Below, one piece after another: positions 42,654 through 52,689 of a DNA stretch of 64,000 nucleotides. Both the position numbers and the translations under genes were made by a program. The notes under the pieces are model-generated. The model was not told the origin of the DNA, did no database searches, and was given only the letters and a program-made list of their open reading frames with translations. The stretch lies in assembly GCF_027247405.1 (NCBI RefSeq), contig NZ_CP097463.1, positions 2,728,001 through 2,792,000 of the forward strand. Reading direction: 5' to 3'. Position 1 is the stretch's first letter. Each line of letters opens with the position of its first letter. The DNA comes from Jatrophihabitans cynanchi (GTDB lineage: Bacteria > Actinomycetota > Actinomycetes > Mycobacteriales > Jatrophihabitantaceae).

Positions 42654-43945
42654 GCATCCTGGTGGTCGGGCTGTCGTACCGGACCGCGCCCGTCTCGCTG
42701 CTGGAGAAGGCGGCCGTCCCGGTCGACGACCTGCGCAAGACGCTGGAGGAGTTGCAGCGCGCCGAAACGATCAGCGAGGCGCTGCTGCTGTCGACCTGCA
42801 ACCGGGTCGAGGTGTACGCCGACGTCGCCCGCTTCCACCCCGCGGTCGCCGACGTCAGCTCGGTGCTGTCGCGCCATTCGGGCGTTCCGGTCGCCGACCT
42901 GTCCGAGCACCTGTACGTGCACTTCGCCGAGGCCGCGGTCGAACACATGCTCTCCGTCGCGTCCGGGCTCGACTCGATGGTGGTCGGCGAGTCGCAGATC
43001 CTCGGCCAGCTGCGCTCGGCGTACGCGCTGGGCGCCGACCTCGGTTCGATCGGCAGCGTCCTGCACGATCTGGCGCAGACGGCGCTGCGGGTCGGCAAGC
43101 GGGTGCACTCGGACACCGGTATCGACAAGGCAGGGGCGTCGGTCGTCTCGGTCGCGCTCGATCACGCCGAGGAGATCCTGGGCGAGCTGGCCGGGCACCG
43201 CGCGGTCATCGTCGGTGCCGGCTCGATGGGCGCGCTGGCCGGCGCGTCGCTGCGGCGCCGCGGCGTCACCGACTTCGTGATCGCCAACCGTTCGCTCGAA
43301 CGGGCCGAGCGGCTGTCCGCGGCGCTCGGCGGCCGGGCGGTCGGGCTGGCTGAGCTGGAGGTTGAGCTCGCCGGCGCGGACCTGCTGGTGTCCTCGACGG
43401 GCGCGAGCGGCCTGGTGGTCGACGCCGAGGCGATCGGCCCCCGCGCCGGCCGCCCGCTCGTGGTGCTCGACCTGGCCCTGCCCCGCGACGTCTCGCCCGC
43501 GGTCGGCGATCAGCCCGCGGTCAGCTACATCGACATCGAGGCGCTGCGCAGCCGCGGCGCGATGGTGAGCGACGAGGACGTGCGCGCGGCCACCGCGATC
43601 GTCAGCGCCGAGCTCGGCCGCTACCTCGCCGAGCAGCAGCAGCTGGCCGTCGCGCCGACCGTCACTGCGTTGCGGGCCCGCGCCAACCAGGTGATCGAAG
43701 GCGAGCTGTCCCGGCTGGACGGGCGGCTGCCCGGGCTGGACTCGGACGTGCGCAGCGAGGTCGCCGACGCCGTGCGCCGTGCGGTCGAGAAGGTGCTGCA
43801 CACCCCGACCGTGCGGGTGAAGGAACTGGCGGCGACCCCCGGCGGCGACCAGTACGCCAGCGCGCTGCGGGAACTGTTCGGCCTGGATCCGGCGCGGGCC
43901 GAGTCGGTCGCCGCGGTCAAGACCAACCCCGAGGCCGCGTCATGA
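42650..43945 (+). CDS. hemA: Glutamyl-tRNA reductase
   Basis: First step of C5-pathway haem synthesis: reduces glutamyl-tRNA to glutamate-1-semialdehyde with NADPH. The 431-residue protein has catalytic Cys50 in LLLSTCNRVEVYA, GLDSMVVGESQILGQ, an NADPH-binding VIVGAGSMGALAG and a C-terminal dimerisation helix. GTG start overlaps the rex stop. No separate haem regulatory motif was found. Confidence 0.97.
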   Translation: MSILVVGLSYRTAPVSLLEKAAVPVDDLRKTLEELQRAETISEALLLSTCNRVEVYADVARFHPAVADVSSVLSRHSGVPVADLSEHLYVHFAEAAVEHMLSVASGLDSMVVGESQILGQLRSAYALGADLGSIGSVLHDLAQTALRVGKRVHSDTGIDKAGASVVSVALDHAEEILGELAGHRAVIVGAGSMGALAGASLRRRGVTDFVIANRSLERAERLSAALGGRAVGLAELEVELAGADLLVSSTGASGLVVDAEAIGPRAGRPLVVLDLALPRDVSPAVGDQPAVSYIDIEALRSRGAMVSDEDVRAATAIVSAELGRYLAEQQQLAVAPTVTALRARANQVIEGELSRLDGRLPGLDSDVRSEVADAVRRAVEKVLHTPTVRVKELAATPGGDQYASALRELFGLDPARAESVAAVKTNPEAAS

Positions 43946-44892
43946 CGGCGACCAGGACGATCCGCATCGGCACCCGCGCCTCGGTGCTGGCCCGCACCCA
44001 GACCCAGCACGTCGCCGACGCACTGGGCGCCTCGGTCCAGATCGTGCCGATCGTGACGGCCGGCGACCGGTCCGCCGCCTCGGTGTCCCAGCTGGGGGGC
44101 ACCGGGGTGTTCGTGTCCGCGCTGCGCGAGGCGCTGCTCGCCGGCGAGATCGACGTCGCCGTGCACTCGTTCAAGGACCTGCCGACCGCACCGGCCGACG
44201 GCATCGTCATCGGCGCCGTGCCGGTGCGCGAGGACCCGCGTGACGCGCTGGTGGCCCGTGACGGCCTGACGCTGGGCGAGTTGCCGCAGGGCGCGCGCGT
44301 CGGCACCGGCGCGCCGCGGCGGGCGGCCCAGCTGCGTGCGCTCGGGCTCGGGCTGCAGATACTCGACCTGCGCGGCAACGTGGACACCCGGCTGGGCAAG
44401 GTGAGCTCGGGCGAGCTGGACGCGGTGGTCCTGGCACTCGCCGGGCTGCGCCGGCTCGGCCGCGACGGCGAGGTCAGCGAGATCCTCGACCCGATCCAGG
44501 TGCTGCCCGCGCCGGCTCAGGGCGCGCTGGCCATCGAGTGCCGGGCCGACGACGAGCACGTGCTCGCCGCGGTGGCGGCGCTCGAGCACGCGGACTCGCG
44601 GGCGGCCGTGGCGGCCGAGCGGGCGGTGCTCGCGGCGCTGGAAGCCGGCTGTTCCGCACCGGTGGGTGCCCTGGCCGTGGTCGCCGAGGGCGACGACGGC
44701 CCCGAAGTGTTCCTCCGCGCGTCGGTGACGGCAGTGGACGGCAGCGCCGCCGTCCGGCAGTCCGCGACCGGTGCGGTAACCGATGCCGAAGGCGTGGGAC
44801 GGCGACTGGCCGCCGGCCTGCTCGCCGACGGCGCAGACCAGATGATGGCCGCGACACAGGAAAGCGGCCGAGATGGGGAGAGTTCCACATGA
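43942..44892 (+). CDS. hemC: Porphobilinogen deaminase (hydroxymethylbilane synthase)
   Basis: Joins four porphobilinogen units into hydroxymethylbilane. The 316-residue product shows IGTRASVLARTQT, VAVHSFKDLPT, RGNVDTRLGKV and the cofactor-attachment Cys in LEAGCSAPVGA. Start overlaps the hemA stop as ATGA and stop overlaps the next gene as ATGA. Confidence 0.97.
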   Translation: MTATRTIRIGTRASVLARTQTQHVADALGASVQIVPIVTAGDRSAASVSQLGGTGVFVSALREALLAGEIDVAVHSFKDLPTAPADGIVIGAVPVREDPRDALVARDGLTLGELPQGARVGTGAPRRAAQLRALGLGLQILDLRGNVDTRLGKVSSGELDAVVLALAGLRRLGRDGEVSEILDPIQVLPAPAQGALAIECRADDEHVLAAVAALEHADSRAAVAAERAVLAALEAGCSAPVGALAVVAEGDDGPEVFLRASVTAVDGSAAVRQSATGAVTDAEGVGRRLAAGLLADGADQMMAATQESGRDGESST

Positions 44893-46427
44893 CCCGAGTG
44901 CGCAAGACCGTCGGCCGTGTCACCTTTGTCGGTGCCGGCCCCGGTGACCCGGGCCTGCTCGCGGTGCACGCGGCCGAAGCGCTGCGCCGCGCTGACGTCG
45001 TGTTCGCCGACGCGCAGGTGAGCCCGGCCGTGGTCGCGTTGGCCGCCGCCGAGGTGCGTGCCGTCGAGGGGACGCCCGCCGATACCGCCAAGCTGTTGCT
45101 CGCCGAGGCCCGCAACGGGCTGTCCGTCGTCCGGCTCGTGGCCGGCGACCCGCTGGCCGACGAGGCCGTGGCGAAGGAGGCGCTGGCGGTGGCCCGCACC
45201 GTCGTCCCGTTCGATGTCGTGCCCGGCGTCCCGGTCGGTGTCGGCGCCGCCGCCTACGCCGGCGTGCCGTACGGGCCGTTGCGCACCGAGGCCGACATCA
45301 GCGATGCCGCGGCGCTGGACTACGAGAGCCTGGCCGGCGCGCCGGGCACCCTGGTGCTCACCGTCCCGGCCGCCGACGCGCAGCTGCTCGGTGAGCAGCT
45401 GGTCGCCAACGGCCTCAAGCCGGACACCCCGGTCACGGTCAGCTGCGGCGCGACCACCACCGGCCAGCAGACCGTCACCGGGAGCCTCGGCGATCTGGAG
45501 CTGGCCGCCGTCGGGATGAGCGGCACCCTGGTCGTCACCGTCGGCAAGGCCGCGACCCAGCACGAGAAGCTGGCCTGGTGGGAGGCGCGCGCGCTGTACG
45601 GCTGGCGGGTGCTGGTGCCGCGCACCAAGGAGCAGGCCGGTGCCATGAGCGAACGGTTGCGCTCGTTCGGGGCGGTCCCGGTGGAGGTGCCGACGATCGC
45701 CGTCGAGCCGCCGCGCACGCCGACTCAGATGGAGCGGGCGATCAAGGGCCTGGTCACCGGCCGGTACGAGTGGATCGTGTTCACCTCGACCAACGCGGTG
45801 CGTGCCGTGCGGGAGAAGTTCGAGGCGTTCGGGCTGGACGCCCGCGCGTTCGCAGGGGTCAAGATCGCGTGCGTCGGGGAGGCCACCGCCGAGGCGGTCC
45901 GCTCGTTCGGCATCACCCCGGAGCTGGTGCCCTCCGGGGAGCAGTCGTCCGAGGGTCTGCTGGCCGACTTCCCGCCGTACGACGACATCCTGGACCCGAT
46001 CGACCGGGTGCTGCTGCCGCGCGCGGACATCGCCACCGAGACGCTGGCCGCCGGCCTGCGTGAGCGCGGCTGGGAGATCGACGACGTGACCGCGTACCGC
46101 ACGGTGCGCGCCGCGCCGCCGGCTGCCGAGATCCGTGACTCGATCAAGTCCGGCGGTTTCCAGGCGGTGTGCTTCACGTCCTCGTCCACCGTGCGGAACC
46201 TGGTCGGCATCGCCGGCAAGCCGCACGCGCGGACCGTCGTGGCGTGCATCGGCCCGCAGACCGCGGCCACCGCGAAGGAGTTCGGCCTGCGGGTGGACGT
46301 GCAGCCCGAGAGCGCCACGGTGCCTGCGCTGATCGACGCGCTGGCCGAATTCGCCGTCGCCAAGGTCGCCGAGGAGCGCGAGAAGGCCGCCGCGGCCGCT
46401 GCGAAGAAGGCCGCCCGGAGAAGGTGA
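44889..46427 (+). CDS. hemD: Uroporphyrinogen-III synthase fused to a SUMT-like domain
   Basis: A 512-residue two-domain protein. Residues about 1-240 resemble uroporphyrinogen-III C-methyltransferase (VGAGPGDPGLLAVHAAEAL), but the substrate loop normally reading RLKGGDPF is RLVAGDPLADEA, so methyltransferase activity is doubtful. Residues about 245-490 are the HemD cyclase (VLVPRTKEQAGAMSERL, FTSTNAVRA, FTSSSTVRNLVG). The C-terminus is an Ala/Lys/Arg tail. Fusion of this kind is normal in actinobacteria. Overlaps hemC (ATGA) and hemB (GTGA). Confidence 0.93.
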   Translation: MTRVRKTVGRVTFVGAGPGDPGLLAVHAAEALRRADVVFADAQVSPAVVALAAAEVRAVEGTPADTAKLLLAEARNGLSVVRLVAGDPLADEAVAKEALAVARTVVPFDVVPGVPVGVGAAAYAGVPYGPLRTEADISDAAALDYESLAGAPGTLVLTVPAADAQLLGEQLVANGLKPDTPVTVSCGATTTGQQTVTGSLGDLELAAVGMSGTLVVTVGKAATQHEKLAWWEARALYGWRVLVPRTKEQAGAMSERLRSFGAVPVEVPTIAVEPPRTPTQMERAIKGLVTGRYEWIVFTSTNAVRAVREKFEAFGLDARAFAGVKIACVGEATAEAVRSFGITPELVPSGEQSSEGLLADFPPYDDILDPIDRVLLPRADIATETLAAGLRERGWEIDDVTAYRTVRAAPPAAEIRDSIKSGGFQAVCFTSSSTVRNLVGIAGKPHARTVVACIGPQTAATAKEFGLRVDVQPESATVPALIDALAEFAVAKVAEEREKAAAAAAKKAARRR

Positions 46428-47434
46428 TCCCCGCGTCGAACCTTCCTGAGTTGCCGGGGTTCCCGGTATCGCGGTTGCGGCGGCTGCGGCGCACGGCCGC
46501 GCTGCGGCGGCTGGTGTCGGACGTCGTGGTGCGTCCGGCCGAGCTGGTGCTGCCGATGTTCGTGCGCGAGGGCGTGTCCGAGCCGGTACCGATCTCGTCC
46601 ATGCCGGGCGTCGTCCAGCACTCGCAGGAGTCGCTGGTCAAGGCCGCCGTGGCCGCGGTCGAGGCCGGGGTCGGCGGGCTGATGCTCTTCGGCGTGCCGG
46701 CCTCGAAGGACGCGCGCGGCTCGGGCGCCGACGACCCGGACGGCGTGCTCAACGTCGCGCTGCGCCGGCTGCGCGCGGAGTTGGGCGATGACACGGTGCT
46801 GATGGCCGACCTGTGCCTGGACGAGTTCACCGAGCACGGGCACTGCGGGGTGCTCGCCGCGGACGGGTCGGTCGACAACGACGCGACGCTGCAGCGGTAT
46901 GCCGCGATGGCCCTGGCGCAGGCCGAGGCGGGCGCGCACCTGCTCGGCACCAGCGGGATGATGGACGGCCAGGTGGGCGCCGTGCGGGCGGCGCTCGACG
47001 CGGCCGGGTCGAGCGACACCGGCATCCTGGGTTACGCGCCCAAGTACGCCTCGGCGTTCTACGGGCCGTTCCGCGAGGCGGTCAACTCCTCGTTGCAGGG
47101 CGATCGCCGGACCTACCAGCAGGACGCGTCGCGGACGGTCGCCGAAGCCCTGGCCGAGGTTGCCCTGGACGTCGCCGAGGGTGCCGACCTGGTGATGGTC
47201 AAGCCCGCGCTGCCGTACCTGGACGTGCTGCGTGCGGTCGCCGACGCATCGCCGGTCCCGGTCGCGGCGTACCAGATCAGCGGGGAGTACGCGATGATCG
47301 AGGCGGCCGCCGAGCGTGGCTGGCTGGATCGCGATCGCGCCGTCGTGGAGACCCTGACCTCGATCAAGCGAGCTGGGGCGTCGCTGATTCTCACCTATTG
47401 GGCTGCCGAATTTGCTAACAAGGAGTTAACATAG
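46424..47434 (+). CDS. hemB: Delta-aminolevulinic acid dehydratase
   Basis: Condenses two 5-aminolevulinate molecules to porphobilinogen. The 336-residue protein has the metal-site loop ADLCLDEFTEHGHCGVL, and the two Schiff-base lysine regions YAPKYASAFYGPFR and VMVKPALPYLD. GTG at 46424 overlaps the hemD stop. The hem genes therefore form an unbroken overlapping run from rex. Confidence 0.96.
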   Translation: MIPASNLPELPGFPVSRLRRLRRTAALRRLVSDVVVRPAELVLPMFVREGVSEPVPISSMPGVVQHSQESLVKAAVAAVEAGVGGLMLFGVPASKDARGSGADDPDGVLNVALRRLRAELGDDTVLMADLCLDEFTEHGHCGVLAADGSVDNDATLQRYAAMALAQAEAGAHLLGTSGMMDGQVGAVRAALDAAGSSDTGILGYAPKYASAFYGPFREAVNSSLQGDRRTYQQDASRTVAEALAEVALDVAEGADLVMVKPALPYLDVLRAVADASPVPVAAYQISGEYAMIEAAAERGWLDRDRAVVETLTSIKRAGASLILTYWAAEFANKELT

Positions 47435-47438
47435 CGGG

Positions 47439-48362
47439 GTGAGCGCGCCGGGCCGTCCGATCTACCACGAGGCGGGCCGCAGCTATGGCTCCGCGCTGGT
47501 CCTGTCCGTCCTGATCGCGCTCGGGTTCCTCGCCGACCTGCTGATCGGCGGCGGCCTGGCGCACCTGATCGCCTGGATCGTCGCGTTCGTCGTCGTGGTC
47601 GGGATCGACCTGATCGTGGTGCACGCCGCGCGCACGTTCGGCTCGGTGACCGTCACGGAGACCGCGCTGGTCGTGGGCGAGGGGCGCGTGGACCGTGAGC
47701 GGCTCGTGGCGATCGTGCGCAGTGCGGACGACGGCGCGCCGGTGCTCGGTCGCAGCAGCGCCCAAGGCGTGCCGCGCGGCAAGGCGGTACTGGCCGCGCG
47801 GCTCAGCGACGGCAGCACGCTGCTCGTGCCGACGCGTCACCCGGACCGGCTCGCCGAGGTGCTGTCCCTGTCGCTGGACGTCCCCCAGGTGCGCCCGGCC
47901 GAGCCCGCGGACGCGCCTGCGATCCGCGAGATCGAGCAGGGCGCCGCGGCGCTGTTCCGCGTCGCCGGCCTCGAGTTCCCCGGGCCGTGGTCGGATCTGA
48001 CGCGAACCCGAGGATCGCTCGCGACGTACGTGTGCGGCGAGCCGCCGGCGGGGTTCGTCCAGCTGACCGAGCTGGACGGCGCGGCGCACATCGAGCAACT
48101 CGCGGTGCTGCCGGGGCGGATGCGCTCGGGGCTCGGTGGCGCCTTGCTGGAGGCCGCCTGTGGCTGGGCGCGCGAGCGCGGCCGGCCCGCGATCACCATC
48201 ACGATCTACCCGGGCGTGGAACCGGTCCGCGAGTTCTTCCGCGGGCATGGCTTCGCCGAGACGTCCGAACTCGGACCCGAGCTGCTCGAACTGCGCGACT
48301 GGGAGCGGGCGATCGGGCTGGACGCCGCCGGCGAGCGGGTCGTGCTGCGCCGCGAGCTCTAG
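47439..48362 (+). CDS. DUF3093-like membrane domain fused to a GNAT acetyltransferase
   Basis: A 307-residue protein with two parts. Residues 1-145 have two membrane helices ([39 protein letters not shown]) and then a small soluble region like DUF3093. Residues 150-300 are a GNAT acetyltransferase with [20 protein letters not shown] as the acetyl-CoA loop and [14 protein letters not shown]3093-type membrane gene follows hemB in mycobacteria; fusion to GNAT is unusual. GTG start 4 bases after hemB. The acetyl acceptor is unknown. Confidence 0.78.
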   Translation: MSAPGRPIYHEAGRSYGSALVLSVLIALGFLADLLIGGGLAHLIAWIVAFVVVVGIDLIVVHAARTFGSVTVTETALVVGEGRVDRERLVAIVRSADDGAPVLGRSSAQGVPRGKAVLAARLSDGSTLLVPTRHPDRLAEVLSLSLDVPQVRPAEPADAPAIREIEQGAAALFRVAGLEFPGPWSDLTRTRGSLATYVCGEPPAGFVQLTELDGAAHIEQLAVLPGRMRSGLGGALLEAACGWARERGRPAITITIYPGVEPVREFFRGHGFAETSELGPELLELRDWERAIGLDAAGERVVLRREL

Positions 48363-48378
48363 CCGCCGATGGCGCGGG

Positions 48379-49143
48379 CTAGCGCGGCGCCATCCGGATC
48401 GCTCCGTCCAGGCGGATCACCTCGCCGTTGAGCATGGGGTTGCGCACGATGTGCTCGACGAGCGCGGCGTACTCGCCCGGATCGCCCAACCGGGACGGGT
48501 GTGGCACCTGGGCGCCCAGGCTGGCCTGCGCCTCCTCGGGCAGCCCTTCGAGCATCGGCGTCTTGAACAGCCCGGGGGCGATCGTCATCACCCGGATCTG
48601 CTTGTCGGCCAGGTCCCGCGCGATGGGCAGCGTCATGCCGACCACCCCGCCCTTGGACGCGGAGTAGGCGGCCTGCCCGATCTGCCCGTCGAACGCGGCG
48701 ACGCTCGCGGTGTTGACGATGACGCCGCGCTCGCCGTCGACCGGGTCGGTGGCGGCGATGCGTTCGGCGGCGAGCCGGATCATGTTGAACGTGCCGATCA
48801 GGTTCACCGTGACGACGCGGGCGAACGCGTCCAGCGGCAGGACGGCGCCCTTGCCGCTGATCACCCGGCCGGGCGTGCCGATGCCGGCGCAGTTCACCGC
48901 GATGCGGATCGGTCCGAGCGCGGCCGCGGTGTCCAGCGCCGCGGCGACGTCCGCCTCGCTCGTGACGTCGGCGGCCGCGAAGCCGGCCGCGGCGCCGAGC
49001 CGCTCGGCGGCCTGCGCTCCCGGCGAGCCCGGCAGGTCGACGAGCACCACCTGCGCGCCCTCGCCCGCGAGCCGCTTGGCGGTGGCGAATCCGAGGCCGG
49101 AGGCCCCTCCGGTGACGACGGCGACGCTGCCCTGGATCTGCAT
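48379..49143 (-). CDS. Short-chain dehydrogenase, 3-hydroxyacyl-CoA dehydrogenase type 2-like
   Basis: A 254-residue SDR enzyme: cofactor motif [18 protein letters not shown], catalytic Ser in [14 protein letters not shown], YxxxK in YSASKGG, and [17 protein letters not shown] as the HSD10-like substrate loop. Probably NAD+-dependent oxidation of a 3-hydroxyacyl-CoA. ATG 49143 sits 42 bases from the divergent hemL start. The C-terminal end converges with the GNAT fusion gene. Confidence 0.9.
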   Translation of the reverse strand: MQIQGSVAVVTGGASGLGFATAKRLAGEGAQVVLVDLPGSPGAQAAERLGAAAGFAAADVTSEADVAAALDTAAALGPIRIAVNCAGIGTPGRVISGKGAVLPLDAFARVVTVNLIGTFNMIRLAAERIAATDPVDGERGVIVNTASVAAFDGQIGQAAYSASKGGVVGMTLPIARDLADKQIRVMTIAPGLFKTPMLEGLPEEAQASLGAQVPHPSRLGDPGEYAALVEHIVRNPMLNGEVIRLDGAIRMAPR

Positions 49144-49185
49144 GCCCGCGATCCTCTCGCACGCCCCGACTGGGACACTGAGCGG

Positions 49186-50493
49186 GTGAGCGATGCACCG
49201 AAGTCGGCCGAACTGTTCGAGCGCGCGCAGCGCGTCACCCCGGGCGGCGTGAACTCGCCGGTGCGGGCGTTCCGCGCGGTCGGTGGCACTCCCCGGTTCA
49301 TGGTCAGCGGGTCCGGGCCGTACCTGGTCGACGCCGACGGGCGGCAGTACGTGGACCTGGTCTCGTCCTGGGGGCCGATGATCCTCGGGCACGCGCATCC
49401 GGCGGTCGTCGCCGCGGTGCAGGCCGCGGCGGCGGGTGGGCTGTCCTTCGGGACGCCGACGCTCGGCGAGATCGAGTTGGCCGAGCTGATCATCGCGCGG
49501 GTCGACGCACCGTCGCTGCAGCAGGTGCGGCTGGTGAACTCCGGCACCGAGGCCACCATGTCGGCGATCCGGCTGGCCCGCGGCGTGACCGGGCGGCACC
49601 GGGTGGTGAAGTTCGCCGGCTGCTACCACGGCCACGTCGACGCGCTGCTGGCCGCGGCCGGCTCGGGGGTCGCGACGTTCGCGCACCCGGACTCCGAGGG
49701 CGTCACCGGCGCGCAGACGGCCGAGACGATCGTGCTGCCGTACAACGATCTCGCCGCCGTCGAGGAGTGCTTCGCCGCGTACGGTGCCGAGATCGCGTGC
49801 GTGATCACCGAGGCGGCGGCCGGCAACATGGGCGCTGTCGCACCGCTTGCCGGCTTCAACGCCGGACTGCGCGAGGTCACCTACAAGCACGGCGCGTTGC
49901 TGATCATGGACGAGGTGATGACCGGGTTCCGCGTCTCGGCCGCGGGCTGGTACGGCCTCGATCCGGTCGAGGCGGACCTGTTCACGTTCGGCAAGGTGAT
50001 GAGCGGCGGGCTGCCCGCGGCGGCGTTCGGGGGGCGCGCCGACGTCATGGGTCAGCTCTCGCCGGCGGGGCCCGTCTACCAGGCCGGGACGCTGTCCGGG
50101 AACCCGGTGGCGGTGGCCGCCGGGCTGGCGTCGCTGCGTGCCGCGGACGCGTCGGTGTACGCCGCGCTGGACGCGAACGCGCACACGGTCGGGCGGCTGC
50201 TCGGCGCCGCGCTCGACGAGGCGGGTGTCGCGCACCAGGTGCAGTACGCGGGCAGCCTGTTCTCGGTGTTCTTCGCCGACGCGCCGGTGACCGACTTCGC
50301 CGGGGCGCAGGCCTGCGCGACATGGCGGTACAAGCCGTTCTTCCACGCGATGCTGGACGCGGGGGTGTACCTGCCGCCGAGCGCGTTCGAGGCGTGGTTC
50401 GTGAACGCGGCCATGGACGACGGCGCACTGGCCCGGATCGCCGACGCGCTTCCCGGCGCGGCGCGCGCCGCCGCGGCCGCGACTGCGAGCTGA
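49186..50493 (+). CDS. hemL: Glutamate-1-semialdehyde 2,1-aminomutase
   Basis: Converts glutamate-1-semialdehyde to 5-aminolevulinate, feeding HemB. The 435-residue PLP enzyme has [46 protein letters not shown] and PLP-binding Lys270 in [21 protein letters not shown] at 49186 gives the usual N-terminus. Separated from the main hem cluster by the GNAT and SDR genes, as in mycobacteria (hemL, Rv0524). Confidence 0.96.
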   Translation: MSDAPKSAELFERAQRVTPGGVNSPVRAFRAVGGTPRFMVSGSGPYLVDADGRQYVDLVSSWGPMILGHAHPAVVAAVQAAAAGGLSFGTPTLGEIELAELIIARVDAPSLQQVRLVNSGTEATMSAIRLARGVTGRHRVVKFAGCYHGHVDALLAAAGSGVATFAHPDSEGVTGAQTAETIVLPYNDLAAVEECFAAYGAEIACVITEAAAGNMGAVAPLAGFNAGLREVTYKHGALLIMDEVMTGFRVSAAGWYGLDPVEADLFTFGKVMSGGLPAAAFGGRADVMGQLSPAGPVYQAGTLSGNPVAVAAGLASLRAADASVYAALDANAHTVGRLLGAALDEAGVAHQVQYAGSLFSVFFADAPVTDFAGAQACATWRYKPFFHAMLDAGVYLPPSAFEAWFVNAAMDDGALARIADALPGAARAAAAATAS

Positions 50494-50593
50494 CGCGCCC
50501 GCGCTCGCCGCCCAGGTCAGTGCGGTCAACCCCGGCCCGCCTAAGCCCATGGGGAGACTGGTCCGGCGGCCGGCCCGCGGGCGGTTTGGCAGG

Positions 50594-51244
50594 ATGGCGC
50601 GGGTGACCACGACCATCCACCTGTTGCGGCACGGCGAGGTGTTCAACCCCGGCCGGGTGCTCTACGGACGGCTGCCCGGCTTCGCGCTGTCTGACCTGGG
50701 CATCGCGCAGGCCAAGCTCGCGGCCGAGTACCTGGCGCGCCGGCCGGTCGGCTACCTCGTGTCGTCCCCGCTGGAGCGTGCGCAGCAGACGGCGCAGCCG
50801 CTCGCGGAGGCATTGGGGCTGACGATCGACACGGACGAGCGGCTGATCGAGGCGGACAACCACCTGCAGGGCAAACAGGTCGCCGGCGGCAAGGGGCTGT
50901 TCCGCGACCCGGCGCTGTTCAAGTACTACCGCAACCCGTTCACGCCCTCGTGGGGCGAGCCGTACGCGCAGATCGCGACCCGCGTGCTCGCCGCCGCCCG
51001 CGCTGCCTGCGACGCCGCGCAGCGGATCGGCCAAGACGCGGAGGCGGTCTGCGTCAGCCATCAGTTGCCGATCGTCATCGCCCGCCGTCGCGCCGAGGGC
51101 CGCCGGCTCTTCCACGACCCGCGCCGGCGCCGGTGCAGCCTCGCCTCGGTCACCTCGTTCACCTTCGCCGGCGACGCGATCGTGCGCATCGACTACGCCG
51201 AACCGGCGGCCACGCTGCCACCCGGTCACGGCGCCGGGGCCTGA
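50594..51244 (+). CDS. Histidine phosphatase (phosphoglycerate mutase-like) family protein
   Basis: A 216-residue protein with LLRHGEV (catalytic His), [16 protein letters not shown] and the second His in [10 protein letters not shown]. Position matches Rv0525 between hemL and the cytochrome maturation genes. It is not a glycolytic mutase by its spacing and length; substrate unknown. ATG 50594 chosen; GTG 50603 is an alternative. Confidence 0.88.
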   Translation: MARVTTTIHLLRHGEVFNPGRVLYGRLPGFALSDLGIAQAKLAAEYLARRPVGYLVSSPLERAQQTAQPLAEALGLTIDTDERLIEADNHLQGKQVAGGKGLFRDPALFKYYRNPFTPSWGEPYAQIATRVLAAARAACDAAQRIGQDAEAVCVSHQLPIVIARRRAEGRRLFHDPRRRRCSLASVTSFTFAGDAIVRIDYAEPAATLPPGHGAGA

Positions 51245-51352
51245 GCCGGTTCCGCGTTCGCACCGTGCTCGTTCCATGCTCGTTCCGCGGCGGGTCACAG
51301 CAGGCTGAGCCGCTGTCGGCGCGCCGAACGCGGTACCGCACACTGGACGGCG

Positions 51353-51928
51353 ATGAACCGCCGCCTGCTCCCCGTGCTGGTGCTCGCCGCCGCCCTCGCG
51401 CTGGCCGGCTGCACCGGCAAGGACGCCGTCGACCAGACCGCCGGCGGGCAGTTCCGCTTCGTCAGCGGCACCCAGCTGGGCAAGACGTACGCCCCTGGCG
51501 ATCGCAAGAAGCCGGGCGATTTCACCGTCGACAAGCTGGACGGCGGGACGATGACGCTCTCGCAGACAGCGGGCAAGGTCGTCGTGCTGAACTTCTGGGC
51601 AACCTGGTGCGGGCCGTGCACGACCGAGACGCCACAGTTCGACAACGTCTACCGGCAGTACAAGGGCAAGGGCGTCGCCTTCGTCGGCATCGACACCAAG
51701 GACACCCGCAGCAAGGCGCAGGCCTTCGTGCAGGACAACGACATCAGCTACCCGATGGTGTTCGACGAGCAGGGTGAGGTCGCGGTGCGCCTCGGCAAGA
51801 TCCCGGCGCTCGGCCTGCCGTTCACCGTGCTGCTCGACAAGAAGGGACGCGTCGCCGCGGTCTACCTCAAGCAACTCGCGCCGAAGGACCTCGAGCCGGT
51901 GCTCGACAAACTGCTCGCGGAGTCCTAG
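51353..51928 (+). CDS. resA: TlpA/ResA-like thioredoxin-fold lipoprotein
   Basis: A 191-residue extracytoplasmic thiol-disulfide protein. Signal peptide ends in lipobox LALAGC with Cys20, and the active site is WCGPC with Cys86 and Cys89, followed by GIDTKDTRSKAQAFV and a cis-Pro in GLPFTVLLD. It should keep apocytochrome c haem-binding cysteines reduced, taking electrons from CcdA encoded next. The stop TAG shares one base with the ccdA GTG. Confidence 0.92.
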   Translation: MNRRLLPVLVLAAALALAGCTGKDAVDQTAGGQFRFVSGTQLGKTYAPGDRKKPGDFTVDKLDGGTMTLSQTAGKVVVLNFWATWCGPCTTETPQFDNVYRQYKGKGVAFVGIDTKDTRSKAQAFVQDNDISYPMVFDEQGEVAVRLGKIPALGLPFTVLLDKKGRVAAVYLKQLAPKDLEPVLDKLLAES

Positions 51929-52689
51929 TGCTGCTCGCCGACGCCGGGTTCACTCAAGCGGTCACCGATGGCCCTCTGCTGGTGGCTGCCGGCGTCGCCG
52001 CGCTCGTCGGGCTGGTCGGCTTCCTCTCACCGTGCGTGCTTCCGCTCGTGCCCGGCTACCTGTCGTACGTCGCCGGCCTGAGCGGGTCGGACGAGCGGCC
52101 CAGCCAGCGGCGGATGTTCTCCGGCGCGCTGCTGTTCGTACTCGGCTTCAGCGTGATCTTCGTCCTCGAGGGCGTGCTGTTCGGCAGCCTCGGCTCCGCG
52201 ATCCGCGATCATGCGCTGACGATCGAACGCCTGTTGGGCGTGGTCACGATCGTCATGGGCGTGGTGTTCCTCGGCGGCATCGGCTTCCTGCAGCGTGAGG
52301 TGAAGATCCACAAGCTGCCCGCGCCGGGACTGATCGGCGCGCCGCTGCTCGGTGCCGCGTTCGGGCTGGCCTGGGCGCCGTGCCTGACGCCGACGTTCGG
52401 TGCGGTGTACTCGCTCGCCTTCCAGGAGGGCACCGCGGGCCGGGGCGCGTTCCTCATGCTCTGTTACTGCCTGGGCCTGGGCGTCCCGTTCGTCCTGGTC
52501 GCGCTCGGGGTGGGCTGGATGTCCGGCGCGCTCGGCTTCGTGCGCCGGCACATGCGCACGGTGAGCCGGGTCGGTGGCGTGCTGCTGATCGTGATCGGTG
52601 TGCTGCTGGTGACCGGCGAGTGGAACCACTGGATGGACTCGCTGCGTTCGGGCGTCGGCCCCAACTCGGGCATCGGGTCGAACCTGTGA
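51928..52689 (+). CDS. ccdA: Cytochrome c biogenesis protein CcdA
   Basis: A 253-residue membrane protein with six helices. FLSPCVLPLVPGYLSYV and LAWAPCLTPTFGAVYSLA carry the two Cys-Pro redox cysteines that move electrons from cytoplasmic thioredoxin to the outer thiol protein. GTG at 51928 and GTGA overlap with resB define the ends. Second gene of the system II operon. Confidence 0.95.
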   Translation: MLLADAGFTQAVTDGPLLVAAGVAALVGLVGFLSPCVLPLVPGYLSYVAGLSGSDERPSQRRMFSGALLFVLGFSVIFVLEGVLFGSLGSAIRDHALTIERLLGVVTIVMGVVFLGGIGFLQREVKIHKLPAPGLIGAPLLGAAFGLAWAPCLTPTFGAVYSLAFQEGTAGRGAFLMLCYCLGLGVPFVLVALGVGWMSGALGFVRRHMRTVSRVGGVLLIVIGVLLVTGEWNHWMDSLRSGVGPNSGIGSNL

